64,000 bases of DNA from Dallia pectoralis (GCA_029465975.1 CM055747.1:13469838-13533837); one strand, 5' to 3'; counted from the stretch's first letter, positions 32,871 to 44,926 are shown. A program made the numbers and translations. Notes: generated by a model from the sequence alone, not told the origin.

Positions 32871-33716
32871 TAATTATGAATGGTTGTGTGATCCTGGCTT
32901 TACTAGCCATGTAAGAAAATCTTACAAACAGAGTAAAACTTGACAAATTGATTGCCATAAGGAAAAATGCTACCTACATCTTAGATTTACCAAACTGTCC
33001 CTGTCCAAGTCTTCCTGGTTGTGCTGCAGATCTTATCTCTACCTGATGATTCCTGCTTTCACAGCCCACCTGGTTGTCACTGTCCTCAACCACTTGGTTG
33101 TGCAGCTAATCTCAATAGATGCCTAAAGACCTGTCAACTGAACATGCAAAAATATTGCAGTACCCCAAAAAAATCTAATGTTGTCTTGTAATCTGCCACC
33201 CATGCAGCTAAAGCACAGGCTACCCATCAGAGCATGGCTCCTCTCAAGGTGTCTTCCTTGGTTCTGCTCATACAAGTAATCCGTCCAACCAAGTGTGCAT
33301 CAATGTCTTTTTGTGGCTTGCTCTTTGGGGTTTTTAGGCCTATCTATAATCAGTTTGTGATAACTGCTGATGTAAAAAGGGCTTTAATATTTATTTGGGT
33401 TGATTGACACTGAGCGTGAATGATAGGTACTCCATTTCAAACAAAGTCTTAATTATGGCTCCTGACGTGCACACACAGAGACCCACAGTCCCGTACATAG
33501 GGACACAAATATACTCTCATCCCCAATTTGGCTTTAGGGGACGACACTCTGCTTTTGAAAAAAAGTTCAGCACAGAGTTTACGCAATTATTAAATAAACG
33601 GAAAAAACATCAACACGTGACAAAAAAACAAGAAAATATTTGGCTGTTCAAGAAACATTTACGTTAAATAACATTTTGAGTTCAATACCATATTAGGTGA
33701 AATATCGACATGCACT
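32871..33716. other. Intergenic DNA, no feature seen
   Basis: Single-copy sequence between the two copies of the duplicated segment. No gene recognised. Confidence 0.5.
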
Positions 33717-34190
33717 TAAAACAGCAGAACAATTAGCATTTACTGACATGAAGGAGATATGACAAGTGTATATAGACGAAGGCCATACGGGTGACACAAG
33801 CTGTCACTCTATTATATAACAGTCAATGTGTTCCCACTGTGTCAGCACTCACTGGGCTCACTGGACTCACTGGACTCACTGGACATACTGGACTCACTGG
33901 ACTCACTGGACTCACTGGACTCACTGGACTCACTGGACTCACTGCACTCACTGGACTCACTGGACTCACTGGACTCACTGGACTCACTGCACTCACTGGA
34001 CTCACTGGACTCACTGGACTCATTGGACTCATTGGACTCACTGGACTCACTGGACTCACTGGACTCACTGGACTCACTGCACTCACTGGACTCACTGGAC
34101 TCACTGGACTCATTGGACACACTGGACTCAACACTTGACAACTTAATATGGTGCTGCAGACCAACACTGAAACAGAAAAACAGAGACGTT
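33717..34190. repeat. Duplicated segment with expanded 9-bp minisatellite
   Basis: Second copy of the 32650-32870 segment, in which ACTCACTGG is expanded to about 31 units (about 33848-34135) with single-base variants (GCACTCACT, GACTCATTG). Confidence 0.95.
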
Positions 34191-34364
34191 TGTAATGGAA
34201 TAAAGGCAGGCAGATGGACAAGCAATCAGAGACACACAGTTTGGGGAACAAATAGTGGTAAGGTTAAGTTTAGTGTATAAAGAAAATAGAGAATTATTAT
34301 TCTGGCCCTTGCAAGGATAGAAAATCCAAATATGGGTGGTTGTGTTTCAGCCAGAAGAGTGGGG

Positions 34365-34705
34365 CACACTGGTGAGGTTCTGGTGGGGCACCCTGGTGGG
34401 GTACTGGTGGGGTTCTGGTGGGGTACTGGTAGGGCACCCTGGTGGGGTTCTGGTGGGGCACCCTGGTGGGGTTCTGGTGGGGTACTGGTGGGGCACCCTG
34501 GTAGGGTTCTGGTGGGGAACCCTGGTAGGGTTCTGGTGGGGTGCTGGTGGGGCACCCTGGTAGGGTTCTGGTGGGGTGCTGGTGGGGCACCCTGGCGGGG
34601 TTCTGGTGGGGTGCTGGTGGGGCACCCTGGTAGGGTTCTGGTGGGGTGCTGGTGGGGCTCCCTGGTAGGGTTCTGGTGGGGTGCTGGTGGGGCACCCTGC
34701 CACAT
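34365..34705. repeat. G-rich minisatellite
   Basis: Units combining GGTTCTGGTGGGG, TGCTGGTGGGG and CACCCTGGTAG, with a period of about 36 bp in the later part. Repeated GGGG/TGGGG runs on the + strand could form G-quadruplexes. Confidence 0.9.
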
Positions 34706-34719
34706 CCTGGCACCTTCTG

Positions 34720-35620
34720 GTTCTGCATCCTGTCGTACCACTGAGACCCAGTGCCCTGTCCCCCTCATTGTCGTTGTAATTGCCCTCATCTGTGCCCCTG
34801 ATCCCAGTTGCTATTTGAGTCCCTTAACTGTCTAGTTGGTCGTTGTTTGGATTTGTTCCTGGGTAACGTTGGTCTGTTTTCATGTCATGGTTTCTGTTCT
34901 GAAGTTACGTTTCAGTTAATCAAGTCCTCAGCTGTGTCTGTGTCCTGCCCATAGCTGCAACTTTATCTATGCCTTAATATGATTTAGTAAATGTATTGTT
35001 ACTGCCAAAAGGTTATCACTAGTAAGGAACCACCTCAGGGAACAAACTATTGGATATCACTGCAGTTTATCACATTCAGTCAACATTAGAACTCTGCCCA
35101 ATGCACTTCCTTATTGAAACATTATCAGAATCAAGTCCGATAAGAACAAACTATCTTTGCAAACGTTTGGATGTGACCGGTTGATTAGCGAGGCGTGCAC
35201 TGTGCACATATATACATTAAAGGCATTTTGTTTTTTAGTTATTTATTATTCAGGTCCCATTAATGCTACATTTCAATTAGCTTAGGCATAGACTTCAAAT
35301 ATCAACTTAAATATAGACTCTATATTATAATATTTAAAATATGTCCTTTTTCCTTCTCATATCGTACGCATGATTTATATTTCAAGGTCAGGTTGGTGCT
35401 GGGATCAGACCCTTATCGTTCTCATGTGCTCGGCTACAGTGTTGGTTCAAATATGACCTACTGCTCTCTTTCTTTCCGGTATGACTTGTCCAGCAAAGCA
35501 ATAAAAATGCCACAATGGTATAGTGTCATTAACTCTGCATGGTCATATGTAAACCTCAAGAAATGTTTATCTCAAAGTCAACATGCAGGAAATAAGTTGA
35601 AGAGAATTATTGGGTAGGTA
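34720..35620. other. Intergenic DNA, no feature seen
   Basis: No exon, RNA gene or mobile element was recognised. Confidence 0.5.
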
Positions 35621-35624
35621 CTTG

Positions 35625-36170
35625 CAGGGTTAGGGTTAGGGTTAGGTTAGGGTTAGGTTAGGGTTAGGTTAGGGTTAGGTTAGGGTTAGGTTAGGGTTAG
35701 GGTTAGGTTAGGGTTAGGTTAGGTTAGGGTTATAGCAGCCTCCTGAGTTTGTACAGTAGCTGTCTGACACATTATTTACACTGGTTATGGCAGGGTTAGG
35801 TTAGGGTTAGGTTAGGGTTAGGTTAGGGTTAGGTTAGGGTTAGGTTAGGGTTGGGTTAGGGTTATAGCAGCCTCCTGAGTTTGTACAGTAGCTGTCTGAC
35901 ACATTATTTACACTGGTTATGGCAGGGTTAGGTTAGGGTTAGGTTAGGGTTAGGTTAGGGTTAGGTTAGGGTTAGGTTAGGGTTGGGTTAGGGTTATAGC
36001 AGCCTCCTGAGTTTGTACAGTAGCTGTCTGACACATTATTTACACTGGATATGGCAGGGTTAGGTTAGGGTTGGGTTAGGGTTAGTTTAGGGTTAGGTTA
36101 GGGTTATAGCAGCCTCCTGAGTTTGTACAGTAGCTGTCTGACACATTATTTACACTGGTTATGGCAGGAG
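35625..36170. repeat. Interstitial telomere-like repeats with repeated spacer
   Basis: Four blocks of alternating TTAGGG and TTAGG, mostly an 11-bp composite GTTAGGGTTAG. Each block is followed by the same 60-65-bp spacer that starts TATAGCAGCCTCCTGAGTTT and ends TTATGGCAG. The composite period is about 130 bp. Confidence 0.95.
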
Positions 36171-36361
36171 CCTCTGGATCTCATTTGATCCGGTCCTACT
36201 CTCTCTCTCCTCCAGGAACAACCCGTGTGCAAGAGTACGAGTCATATGAGGAGTAATAATTCACATGGATTATAAAGTCAAATACACGCACGAACAGCGG
36301 ACACGACACACAGTCTGACCAAACTAAACATAAGGTGAGGTACCTCTCATTGGATCGTTCA

Positions 36362-37968
36362 GGTTCTTCTGTTATTATGGGCATATGGACACATTAGATG
36401 GTTCATGTTCTTCTGTTATTATGGGCATATGGACACATTAGATGGTTCAGGTTCTTCTGTTATTATGGGCATATGGACACATTAGATGGTTCAGGTTCTT
36501 CTGTTATTATGGGCATATGGACACATTAGATGGTTCATGTTCTTCTGTTATTATGGGCATATGGACACATTAGATGGTTCAGGTTCTTCTGTTATTATGG
36601 GAATATGGACACATTAGGTGGTTCAGGTTCTTCTGTTATTATGGGCATATGGACACATTAGATGGTTCAGGTTCTTCTGTTATTATGGGCACATGGACAC
36701 ATTAGATGGTTCAGGTTCTTCTGTTATTATGGGCATATGGACACATTAGATGGTTCAGGTTCTTATGTTATTATGGGCATATGGACACATTAGATGGTTC
36801 AGGTTCTTCTGTTATTATGGGCATATGGACACATTAGAGGGTTCAGGTTCTTCTGTTATTATGGGCATATGGACACATTAGATGGTTCATGTTCTTCTGT
36901 TATTATGGGCATATGGACACATTAGATGGTTCAGGTTCTTCTGTTATTATGGGCATATGGACACATTAGATGGTTCAGGTTCTTCTGTTATTATGGGCAT
37001 TTGGACACATTAGGTGGTTCAGGTTCTTCTGTTATTATGGGCATATGGACACATTAGATGGTTCAGGTTCTTCTGTTAATATGGGCATATGGACACATTA
37101 GAGGGTTCAGGTTCTTCTGTTATTATGGGCATATGGACACATTCGATGGTTCAGGTTCTTCTGTTATTATGGGCATATGGACACATTAGGTGGTTCAGGT
37201 TCTTCTGTTATTATGGGCATATGGACACATTAGAGGGTTCAGGTTCTTCTGTTATTATGGGCATATGGACACATTAGGTGGTTCAGGTTCTTCTGTTAAT
37301 ATGGGAATATGGACACATTAGGTGGTTCAGGTTCTTCTGTTATTATGGGCATATGGACACATTAGATGGTTCAGGTTCTTCTGTTATTATGGGCATATGG
37401 ACACATTAGATGGTTCAGGTTCTTCTGTTAATATGGGCATATGGACACATTAGATGGTTCAGGTTCTTCTGTTATTATGGGCATATGGACACATTAGATG
37501 GTTCAGGTTCTTCTGTTATTATGGGCATATGGACACATTAGATGGTTCAGGTTCTTCTGTTATTATGGGCATATGGACACATTAGATGGTTCAGGTTCTT
37601 CTGTTATTATGGGCATATGGACTCATTAGATGGTTCATGTTCTTCTGTTATTATGGGCATATGGACACATTAGATGGTTCAGGTTCTTCTGTTATTATGG
37701 GCATATGGACACATTAGATGGTTCAGGTTCTTCTGTTATTATGGGCATATGGACTCATTGGATCGTTCAGGTTCTTCTGTTATTATGGGCATATGAACAC
37801 ATTAGATGGTTCAGGTTCTTCTGTTATTATGGGCATATGGACTCATTGGATCGTTCAGGTTCTTCTGTTATTATGGGCATATGAACACATTGGATGGTTC
37901 TTCTGTTATTATGGGCATATGGACTCATTGGATGGTTCTTCTGTTATTATGGGCATATGGACTCTATC
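36362..37968. repeat. 44-bp minisatellite, about 36 copies
   Basis: Units contain GGTTCAGGTTCTTCTGTTAT and TATGGGCATATGGACACATT. Last units are shorter through loss of the CAGGTT segment. Confidence 0.95.
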
Positions 37969-37969
37969 C

Positions 37970-38780
37970 AAGGCATTTGGTAAGTGTTGATGAATACAGG
38001 CCTAATATAATCTGATGTTTAAAACAGTGTCGTAAATTATATTTATTTTTGTGGCATAAGTCGACCGAACGTTTCATTACCAGGTTTCTGATTGGATAAT
38101 TATGTCGATTTAATCCGATCAGAAGATTCCAAGTCACTATTTGTTTGTATTTTAAGTTTAACTACATTACAGTTGCCCGCACTTGCACTGCTTTATTAAA
38201 TGACATATATGTATTACTTTATTTCATTTGTACCTTTTTTCGATGCTTATTTTAACATTATTGATTGACACATTTGTATATGCGATTATATTTACATGTG
38301 TAGTTTGCGTACTTATATTATAATATATAGCGCGTTTATTTCTAAACATTTAAGTGGACAATAAAACATCGATGGAAAAGAGGAACCTTTAATCATTTAC
38401 ATTCATAGAAGTGAACATCATATGAAATATACGATATGACGGATTCATCTGGGCAGATGAAGTTCCGAAACTAGTGCGAATAAAATGCTGCTGAATACAT
38501 GAATAACCCATTAATAAATGTATTATATTAAAATATTTTCCACATATTGCTGTGGGACCGTTTTCACAGAAACTCCAAACCTTTACAAAATCGCATTTGT
38601 TTTTTACGGATGTAACTTTTGCAACTAGTTACATTTTATAGCAACACACTGATCAAGCCACAACTGTAATTAAATACATGCATCTAGTTACAGCTTGGTA
38701 CCTAGTGAGAGTCAACAGACAGGACATCAACCATGGAGGATAAACTGAGGGCTTTATAAAGATCTACAAACTCCCCTACT
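37970..38780. other. AT-rich intergenic DNA, no feature seen
   Basis: Single-copy sequence between two minisatellites. No gene or promoter motif could be supported. Confidence 0.5.
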
Positions 38781-38784
38781 GGAG

Positions 38785-40350
38785 ATATGAGTGCTGGGTA
38801 TACTGGAGATATGAGGGCTGGGTACAGTGGAGATATGAGGGATGGGTATACTGGAGATATGAGGGCTGGGTATACTGGAGATATGAGGGCTGGGTACACT
38901 GGAGATATGAGGGATGGGTATACTGGAGATATGAGGGCTGGGTATACTGGAGATATGAGGCAGGTATACTGGAGATATGAGGGCTGGGTATACTGGATAT
39001 ATGAGGGCTGGGTATACTGGAGATATGAGGGCTGGGTATACTGGAGATATGAGGGCTGGGTAAACTGGAGATATGAGGCAGGTATACTGGAGATATGAGG
39101 GCTGGGTATACTGGATATATGAGAGCTGGGTAAACTGGAGATATGAGGCAGGTATACTGGAGTTATGAGGGCTGGGTACACTTAAGATATGAGGGCTGGG
39201 TATACTGGAGATATGAGGGCTCGGTATACTGGAGATATGAGGGCTGGGTATACTGGAGATATGAGGGCTGGGTACACTGGAGATATGAGAGCTGGGTAAA
39301 CTGGAGATATGAGGCAGGTATACTGGAGATATGAGGGCTGGGTACACTGGAGATATGAGAGCTGGGTAAACTGGAGATATGAGGCAGGTATACTGGAGTT
39401 ATGAGGGCTGGGTACACTGGAGATATGAGAGCTGGGTAAACTGGAGATATGAGGCAGGTATACTGGAGATATGAGGGCTGGGTACACTGGAGATATGAGA
39501 GCTGGGTAAACTGGAGATATGAGGCAGGTATACTGGAGTTATGAGGGCTGGGTACACTTAAGATATGAGGGCTGGGTATACTGGAGATATGAGGGCTCGG
39601 TATACTGGAGATATGAGGCAGGTATACTGGAGATATGAGGGCTGGGTATACTGGAGATATGAGGGCTGGGTATACTGGAGATATGAGGGCTGGGTATACT
39701 GGAGATATGAGGGCTGGGTATACTGGAGATATGAGGGCTGGGTATACTGGAGATATGAGGGCTGGGTACACTGGAGATATGAGGCAGGTATACTGGAGAT
39801 ATGGGGGCTGGGTACACTGTAGATATGAGGGCTGGGTATACTGGAGATATGAGGGCTGGGTAAACTGGGGATATGAGGGCTGGGTATACTGGAGATATGA
39901 GGGCTGGGTATACTGGAGATATGAGAGCTGGGTAAACTGGAGATATGAGAGCTGGGTATACTGGAGATTTGAGAGCTGTGTAAACTGGAGATATGAGAGC
40001 TGGGTATACTGGAGATATGAGGGCTGGGTACACTGGAGATATGAGAGCTGGGTATACTGGAGATATGAGGGCTGGGTATACTGGAGATATGAGAGCTGGG
40101 TAAACTGGAGATATGAGAGCTGGGTATACTGGAGATATGAGGGCTGGGTACACTGGAGATATGAGAGCTGGGTATACTGGAGATATGAGGGCTGGGTACA
40201 CTGGAGATATGAGAGCTGGGTATACTGGAGATATGAGGGCTGGGTACACTGGAGATATGAGAGCTGGGTATACTGGAGATATGAGGGCTGGGTACACTGG
40301 AGATATGAGAGCTGGGTACACTGGAGATATGAGAGCTGGGTATACTGGGA
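38785..40350. repeat. 24-bp minisatellite, about 65 copies
   Basis: Units of GAGGGCTGGGTATACTGGAG plus ATAT, with 18-19-bp deletion variants (GAGGCAGGTATACTGGAG). The main period is 24 bp, a multiple of 3, which gives long open frames on both strands, up to about 400 codons. These are translation artefacts. Confidence 0.95.
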
Positions 40351-40477
40351 GGACGTCTCTTTGTAGATCAGTGTACCTGTCAAATGATCCAATAATCAAA
40401 ACAAGATGTTCGTTAAACTAATGATTGTTAATAGCATGATTTGTATCCTAACGGCTCAGCTTTTCTCTATCCTCCAG

Positions 40478-40543
40478 TTGGCCCAGAGATGACTACCGCA
40501 GAATGACTTCTGTTCCGCCACTTCACTTTGCGTCGGTCTGTGG
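40478..40543 (+). other. chrm1 5' UTR segment after a splice acceptor
   Basis: CTTTTCTCTATCCTCCAG ends at 40477, with a CCTAAC branch-like motif about 27 nt upstream. The likely exon therefore carries 66 nt of 5' UTR before the start codon. Muscarinic receptor genes typically have spliced 5' UTRs and a single coding exon. The upstream exon was not identified. Confidence 0.55.
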
Positions 40544-42037
40544 ATGATGAACAACTCCTGCGTCTCCCAGATCAATACGACAGCAGACCCACTGGGAGGC
40601 CATGAGATCTGGAAGGTGGTTGTCATCGTTCTGATCACGGGGCCTCTCTCTTTGGTCACTATCATAGGCAACCTGCTGGTGATGATCTCCTTCCGGGTCA
40701 ACAGCCAGCTGCGCACTGTCAGCAACTACTTCCTGTTGAGCTTGGCTGTGGCGGACCTGATCTTAGGGGCAGTGTCTATGAACCTCTACGCCGTGTACAT
40801 CATCATGGGACGCTGGACCCTGGGCAGCCTGGCTTGTGATGTCTGGTTGGCTGTGGACTACGTGGCCAGCAACGCTTCTGTCATGAACCTACTGGTCATC
40901 AGCTTTGACCGCTTCTACTCCGTCACCAGACCGCTCACCTACCGGGCCAAGCGGACCACCCGCCGGGCCGCCGCCGCCATCGGACTGGCCTGGGCCGTGT
41001 CGTTCATCCTCTGGGGGCCGGCCATCCTATTCTGGCCCCACGTGGTGGGCAGGGCCTCGCAGAAACCAGGTGAATGTTCGATCCCGTTCATGAAGGAGCC
41101 TGCCCTCACCTATGGCACGGCCATTGCAGCCTTCTACCTGCCGGTTACCATCATGGTCATCCTGTACTGGAAAATCTACTGGGAGATTGAGAAGCGAGCC
41201 CAGGGGCTTATGGGTCTCCAAGGTTACGTGAGAGGTAAACATGTGCCCCCGAGCTCTGGAGAAAGGCCTGTATATACCAGCAGTACCAAGAGCAGTACGA
41301 GCAGCTTCAGAGAGGCGCCTGCTGGTAAGGACCACACCAGTGAGGGGTCACAGGTCGGCCAATCAGCACGAGATGAGCACAAACAGAGCAGCGAGAGGAA
41401 AATGGCAACCGTGTCATTGGCTCCCACACAGATGGCCCTGGGGGAGAGCAGTAGTAACCTAGATCAGAAGGAGCCAACCAACTCCCTGTCCTCCTCAGAG
41501 GAACATTCAGATCCCCACCAGCAGAGGGCGAACCCCAGTAGTACTATAGCCACGGTCCCACTGGGAGACGCCCACTATGACGACACTGGAGGGGCCAGCA
41601 AACCCCTGACATCCAGGGCAGAGGAATCCGCAGCAGGTTTACAGGGCCGGCCGCTCTCCCTGAGGGGCCCCACGTTCTCTGACTCCAGATGCCAGAAGCT
41701 GCCCAAAGCCAAGAGGAACATGATCATCAGGGAGAAGAAGGCCGCCAAAACCCTGAGTGCCATCCTGTTGGCCTTCATCCTGACCTGGACGCCCTACAAC
41801 ATCATGGTGTTGGTTTCTATGTCCTACTGCGTGCCGGACAAACTGTGGCAGCTCGGCTATTGGCTGTGCTACATCAACAGCACAGTGAACCCAGTGTGTT
41901 ACGCCCTGTGCAACAAGCATTTCAGAATCACCTTCAAGGCTCTGCTCCTCTGCCGTCCGGGAGGGAGGACCTGGGGAGGGACTCGTCATGGCAACCATGC
42001 CTCCTTCCGGAAAAACCAGACCAGCAGCACGGTCTGA
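40544..42037 (+). CDS. chrm1: Muscarinic acetylcholine receptor, M1-like (Gq class)
   Basis: Intronless 497-residue class A GPCR for acetylcholine. Seven membrane segments are visible, with TM1 near 25-49, TM3 near 98-120, TM5 near 190-212, TM6 near 402-425 and TM7 near 435-455. Ligand residues are present: D105 in WLAVDYVASNAS, W415/Y418/N419 in LTWTPYNIMVL, and Y residues in GYWLCYINST. The C98-C178 pair can form the TM3-ECL2 disulfide, and NPVCY (449-453) is intact. YRAKRTTRR and the REKKAAKTLSAIL segment match the Gq-coupled M1/M3/M5 subtypes, not M2/M4. M1 is preferred for its short third loop and for dpf2 nearby. Oddities: the DRY motif reads DRF (122-124, order FY instead of YF), the ECL3 segment (SMSYCVPDK) lacks the usual CxxC pair, and the C-terminus SSTV looks like a PDZ ligand. 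Confidence 0.93.
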   Translation: MMNNSCVSQINTTADPLGGHEIWKVVVIVLITGPLSLVTIIGNLLVMISFRVNSQLRTVSNYFLLSLAVADLILGAVSMNLYAVYIIMGRWTLGSLACDVWLAVDYVASNASVMNLLVISFDRFYSVTRPLTYRAKRTTRRAAAAIGLAWAVSFILWGPAILFWPHVVGRASQKPGECSIPFMKEPALTYGTAIAAFYLPVTIMVILYWKIYWEIEKRAQGLMGLQGYVRGKHVPPSSGERPVYTSSTKSSTSSFREAPAGKDHTSEGSQVGQSARDEHKQSSERKMATVSLAPTQMALGESSSNLDQKEPTNSLSSSEEHSDPHQQRANPSSTIATVPLGDAHYDDTGGASKPLTSRAEESAAGLQGRPLSLRGPTFSDSRCQKLPKAKRNMIIREKKAAKTLSAILLAFILTWTPYNIMVLVSMSYCVPDKLWQLGYWLCYINSTVNPVCYALCNKHFRITFKALLLCRPGGRTWGGTRHGNHASFRKNQTSSTV

Positions 42038-43419
42038 TTCTTGTCAGGGCTAGACACTACGTCTGGCTTAATAAATCAGGTCTTCTCTACGAACACAGTT
42101 CATGTATGCTAGGGACGTGCTTTTCTGTTTAAAAGGTTAAGAATGTGCTTTTTGGACTGATTAAAACCCATATAAAAACAACGGGAAACCAACATACCGA
42201 ATAAATAGCGTTCCTAACACTCCCCCACAGTTGGAGAAAATGGTCTGCCCCACTTTGACTTCTGCCCAGAGCCCAGAGGAAATTGTTTCTGTGTGGATGA
42301 CATGTTTATTGAAACGGTAGAGTAAGGAATTGTTCCATGTGCCTTCGAGTTAAATCATCACCTAGAACAGGCGTAGCACTTTGCAATACACGGTTCACAA
42401 TACATTTACATTGTTTTGTTTTACTGGACACAGGGATTCAACCACTGATACAGGGGTGCTTTAGAGGTCTTATAACAGAAAGGGGACAAGATACAATCAG
42501 TGCCAAATATTTTATTTTCCTGGAAAAAAGACCACCGTGTACCATTAAGGAAACATTCAACCACAATCACAAAGTCCCAAAACTTTTTTACATCAACTGA
42601 GTAAATATCATTGATTAATATTAAAGAAATGTTACCAAAACTATAATATTCCAAATGGCAACTGTCTCTAAATTAACTTCTAGAAATGGAAAGGAGAAAT
42701 ACGTGTATTTGTTAGTTGGCTATTGATATAACATTACAATATATCTAAATGATCTTAAACAACTGCCTTTCTCCTTGACAAACCTACATTGTAATATACT
42801 AATAGTGTGTCACAATTGTGAGGACTACGTTTATCAGCCAGTTAATGTATTTTGTGTTTTAAAATAAATGTCACTAGTTGAGTAACATCAGTGTATCTGT
42901 AACCCTAGCTATCTGACATCTGGGAAATATATTGTATCCAGTTGGGAGAAAAGCTTATTGAGATAAAATGTGGAAAACTGCTTTTCCCTTTCTATGAGAT
43001 AAAGAGAGGAATTCCTACATGCAAATGGTTTATAAAAGTGCCTTGACGTTATAATCTCTTAGTGTCTATGTTGTGTAATATAGAATTAGACATATATATA
43101 CATGACCAAGTCAGTGAATCTTTCCTCTTAAGGAACACTGCAGTGCTGGGTCATGTGACCGCTTGTGGTAACACCCCTGTGACTAGCCCCTCGGAAGGTA
43201 CCGCATCCTCCCAATCATATTCTCCCATCTCCCCACAGTCCCAGTGCCGCTTGCGTTGCTCATTACTGCCCCCCTGTGGTAAGAAACAAAAGTGAGCGTT
43301 GTGGCTGTATATTGTGCCACTCTATGAGACTCCAGAGCCCGTATGGACAGAGAAACACAGAGTGCTCAGAAGCTGTCTGTTTTTGAAACGCATGAATAAG
43401 GGTTTGAAAGGAGTCCAGG
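42038..43419. other. chrm1 3' flank and convergent intergenic DNA
   Basis: Contains AATAAA at 42070-42075 and 42200-42205, either of which could end the chrm1 transcript. A TTTATT at 42511-42516 (AATAAA on the - strand) could serve dpf2. No further gene recognised. Confidence 0.4.
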
Positions 43420-43421
43420 TC

Positions 43422-43750
43422 AGGTATGGACCAGGTCACGTCTGGACTAGGTCACGTCTGGACTAGGTCACGTCTGGACTAGGTCACATCTGGACTAGGT
43501 CACGTCTGGACTAGGTCAGGTCTGGACTAGGTCATGTCTGAAATAGGTCAGGTCTGGACTAGGTCACGTCTGGACCAGGTCAGGACCAGGTCAGGTCTGG
43601 ACTAGGTCATGTCTGGACTAGGTCACATCTGGACTAGGTCACATCTGGACTAGGTCACGTCTGGACTAGGTCACGTCTGGACTAGGTCACGTCTGGACCA
43701 GGTCAGGTCTGGACCAGGTCAGGTCTGGACTAGGTCTGGTCTGAACTAGG
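43422..43750. repeat. 16-bp minisatellite
   Basis: About 20 units of AGGTCACGTCTGGACT with CAGG/CATG variants. Confidence 0.95.
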
Positions 43751-43839
43751 TAATTCAGTTGCTAGGATCCACCCTTTCCCAACTATGTGTTGCCTGTAGA
43801 TCAGGAGCTGAGGATCATGCATTGGTTGAAACTTGGCAC

Positions 43840-44256
43840 TCACAGATTATTACAGGGCCGACCTCTATCACTCACAGATCATTACAGGGCCGACCTCTGT
43901 CACTCACAGATCATTACAGGGCCGACCTCTATCAGTCACAGATCATTACAGGGCCGACCTCTATCACTCACAGATCATTACAGGGCCGACCTCTGTCACT
44001 CACAGATCATTACAGGGCCGACCTCTGTCACTCACAAATCATTACAGGGCCGACCTCTGTCACTCACAGATCATTACAAGGCCGACCTCTATCACTCACA
44101 GATCATTACAGGGCCGACCTCTATCACTCACAGATCATTACAGGGCCGACCTCTATCACTCACAGATCATTACACGGCCGACCTCAATCACTCACAGATC
44201 ATTACAGGGCCGACCTCTATCACTCACAGATCATTACAGGGCCGACCTATATCACT
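43840..44256. repeat. 32-bp minisatellite, about 13 copies
   Basis: Units contain TCATTACAGGGCCGACCTCT and ATCACTCACAGA. Few variants. The open frames give repeats of the HYRADLYHSQI type and are not genes. Confidence 0.95.
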
Positions 44257-44670
44257 GCAGCTGTTAAATAACGAATACCTTTATATGCTATACAAATATA
44301 TAAATATACAAAACCTTAAACATTTCTTTTTATGAACAAGTGTTGGCATGCTAATTGATTTCAACTTTTTCCGTGTGCATATTTGTATGGGAGATTTTGT
44401 GTACCTCCGTTCAGGTGTTTTGGCTGTTAAAAACAGTTTGACACGTTCATTTGGATAGATAGAATTTATGGATATATATATATGGATATACGTATGTATA
44501 TATATTTATGCGAGAGAGTAACGGTAGAAATCAATAGCCTATTGGGGTCACTTGAGCTTGCAACTGTGTAACAGTCATATAAGAACCAAACCACAGAGGT
44601 TCAGCAGGAGTCTGGAGGAGTCTGCTTCCCAAGTCATCTGTCTACCTCCTGTCTGCTGACCAGTCAGGGA
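44257..44670. other. Probable dpf2 3' UTR or flank, no other feature seen
   Basis: AT-rich sequence with a (TA)n-like stretch near 44476-44510. No clear poly(A) signal for the - strand gene was found in it. Confidence 0.4.
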
Positions 44671-44926
44671 GGGCCTTAGTGTGGAGGGCCTTAGTGTGGA
44701 GGGCCTTAGTGTGGAGGGCCTTAGTGTGGAGGGCCTTAGTGTGGAGGGCCTTAGTGTGGAGGGCCTTAGTGTGGAGGGCCTTAGTGTGGAGGGCCTTAGT
44801 GTGGAGGGCCTTAGTGTGGAGGGCCTTAGTGTGGAGGGCCTTAGTGTGGAGGGCCTTAGTGTGGAGGGCCTTAGTGTGGAGGGGCTGATGGGGTCCGGGC
44901 TGATGGGGTCCGGGCTGATGGGGTCC
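44671..44926 (-). repeat. Two 15-bp arrays in the dpf2 3' UTR
   Basis: Just after the dpf2 stop codon on the - strand come three copies of GGGCTGATGGGGTCC (44882-44926, + sense). Next are fourteen identical copies of GGGCCTTAGTGTGGA (44671-44880). The absence of variation between units suggests very recent expansion. The arrays should be present in the mature mRNA. Confidence 0.95.

Noticed and set aside
34332..34835. Gly/Trp-rich and Pro-rich open frames
   Set aside because: They reflect the G-rich minisatellite read on the two strands.
35625..36170. True chromosome end
   Set aside because: The TTAGGG-like blocks are short, degenerate, interrupted by spacers and flanked by other sequence and genes on both sides.
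36196..36215. Possible splice acceptor CTCTCTCTCCTCCAG for a chrm1 5' UTR exon
   Set aside because: The motif is good, but no matching donor or conserved exon could be supported; it lies between a telomere-like block and a minisatellite.
38754..40399. Open frames of up to about 400 codons on both strands
   Set aside because: The 24-bp period is a multiple of three without stops, so all frames stay open. No domain or splice context supports a gene.
40544..42037. M2/M4 (Gi-coupled) receptor assignment
   Set aside because: TM3 to loop 2 (YRAKRTTRR), the start of loop 3 and the TM6 entry (KKAAKTLSAIL) follow the M1/M3/M5 pattern.
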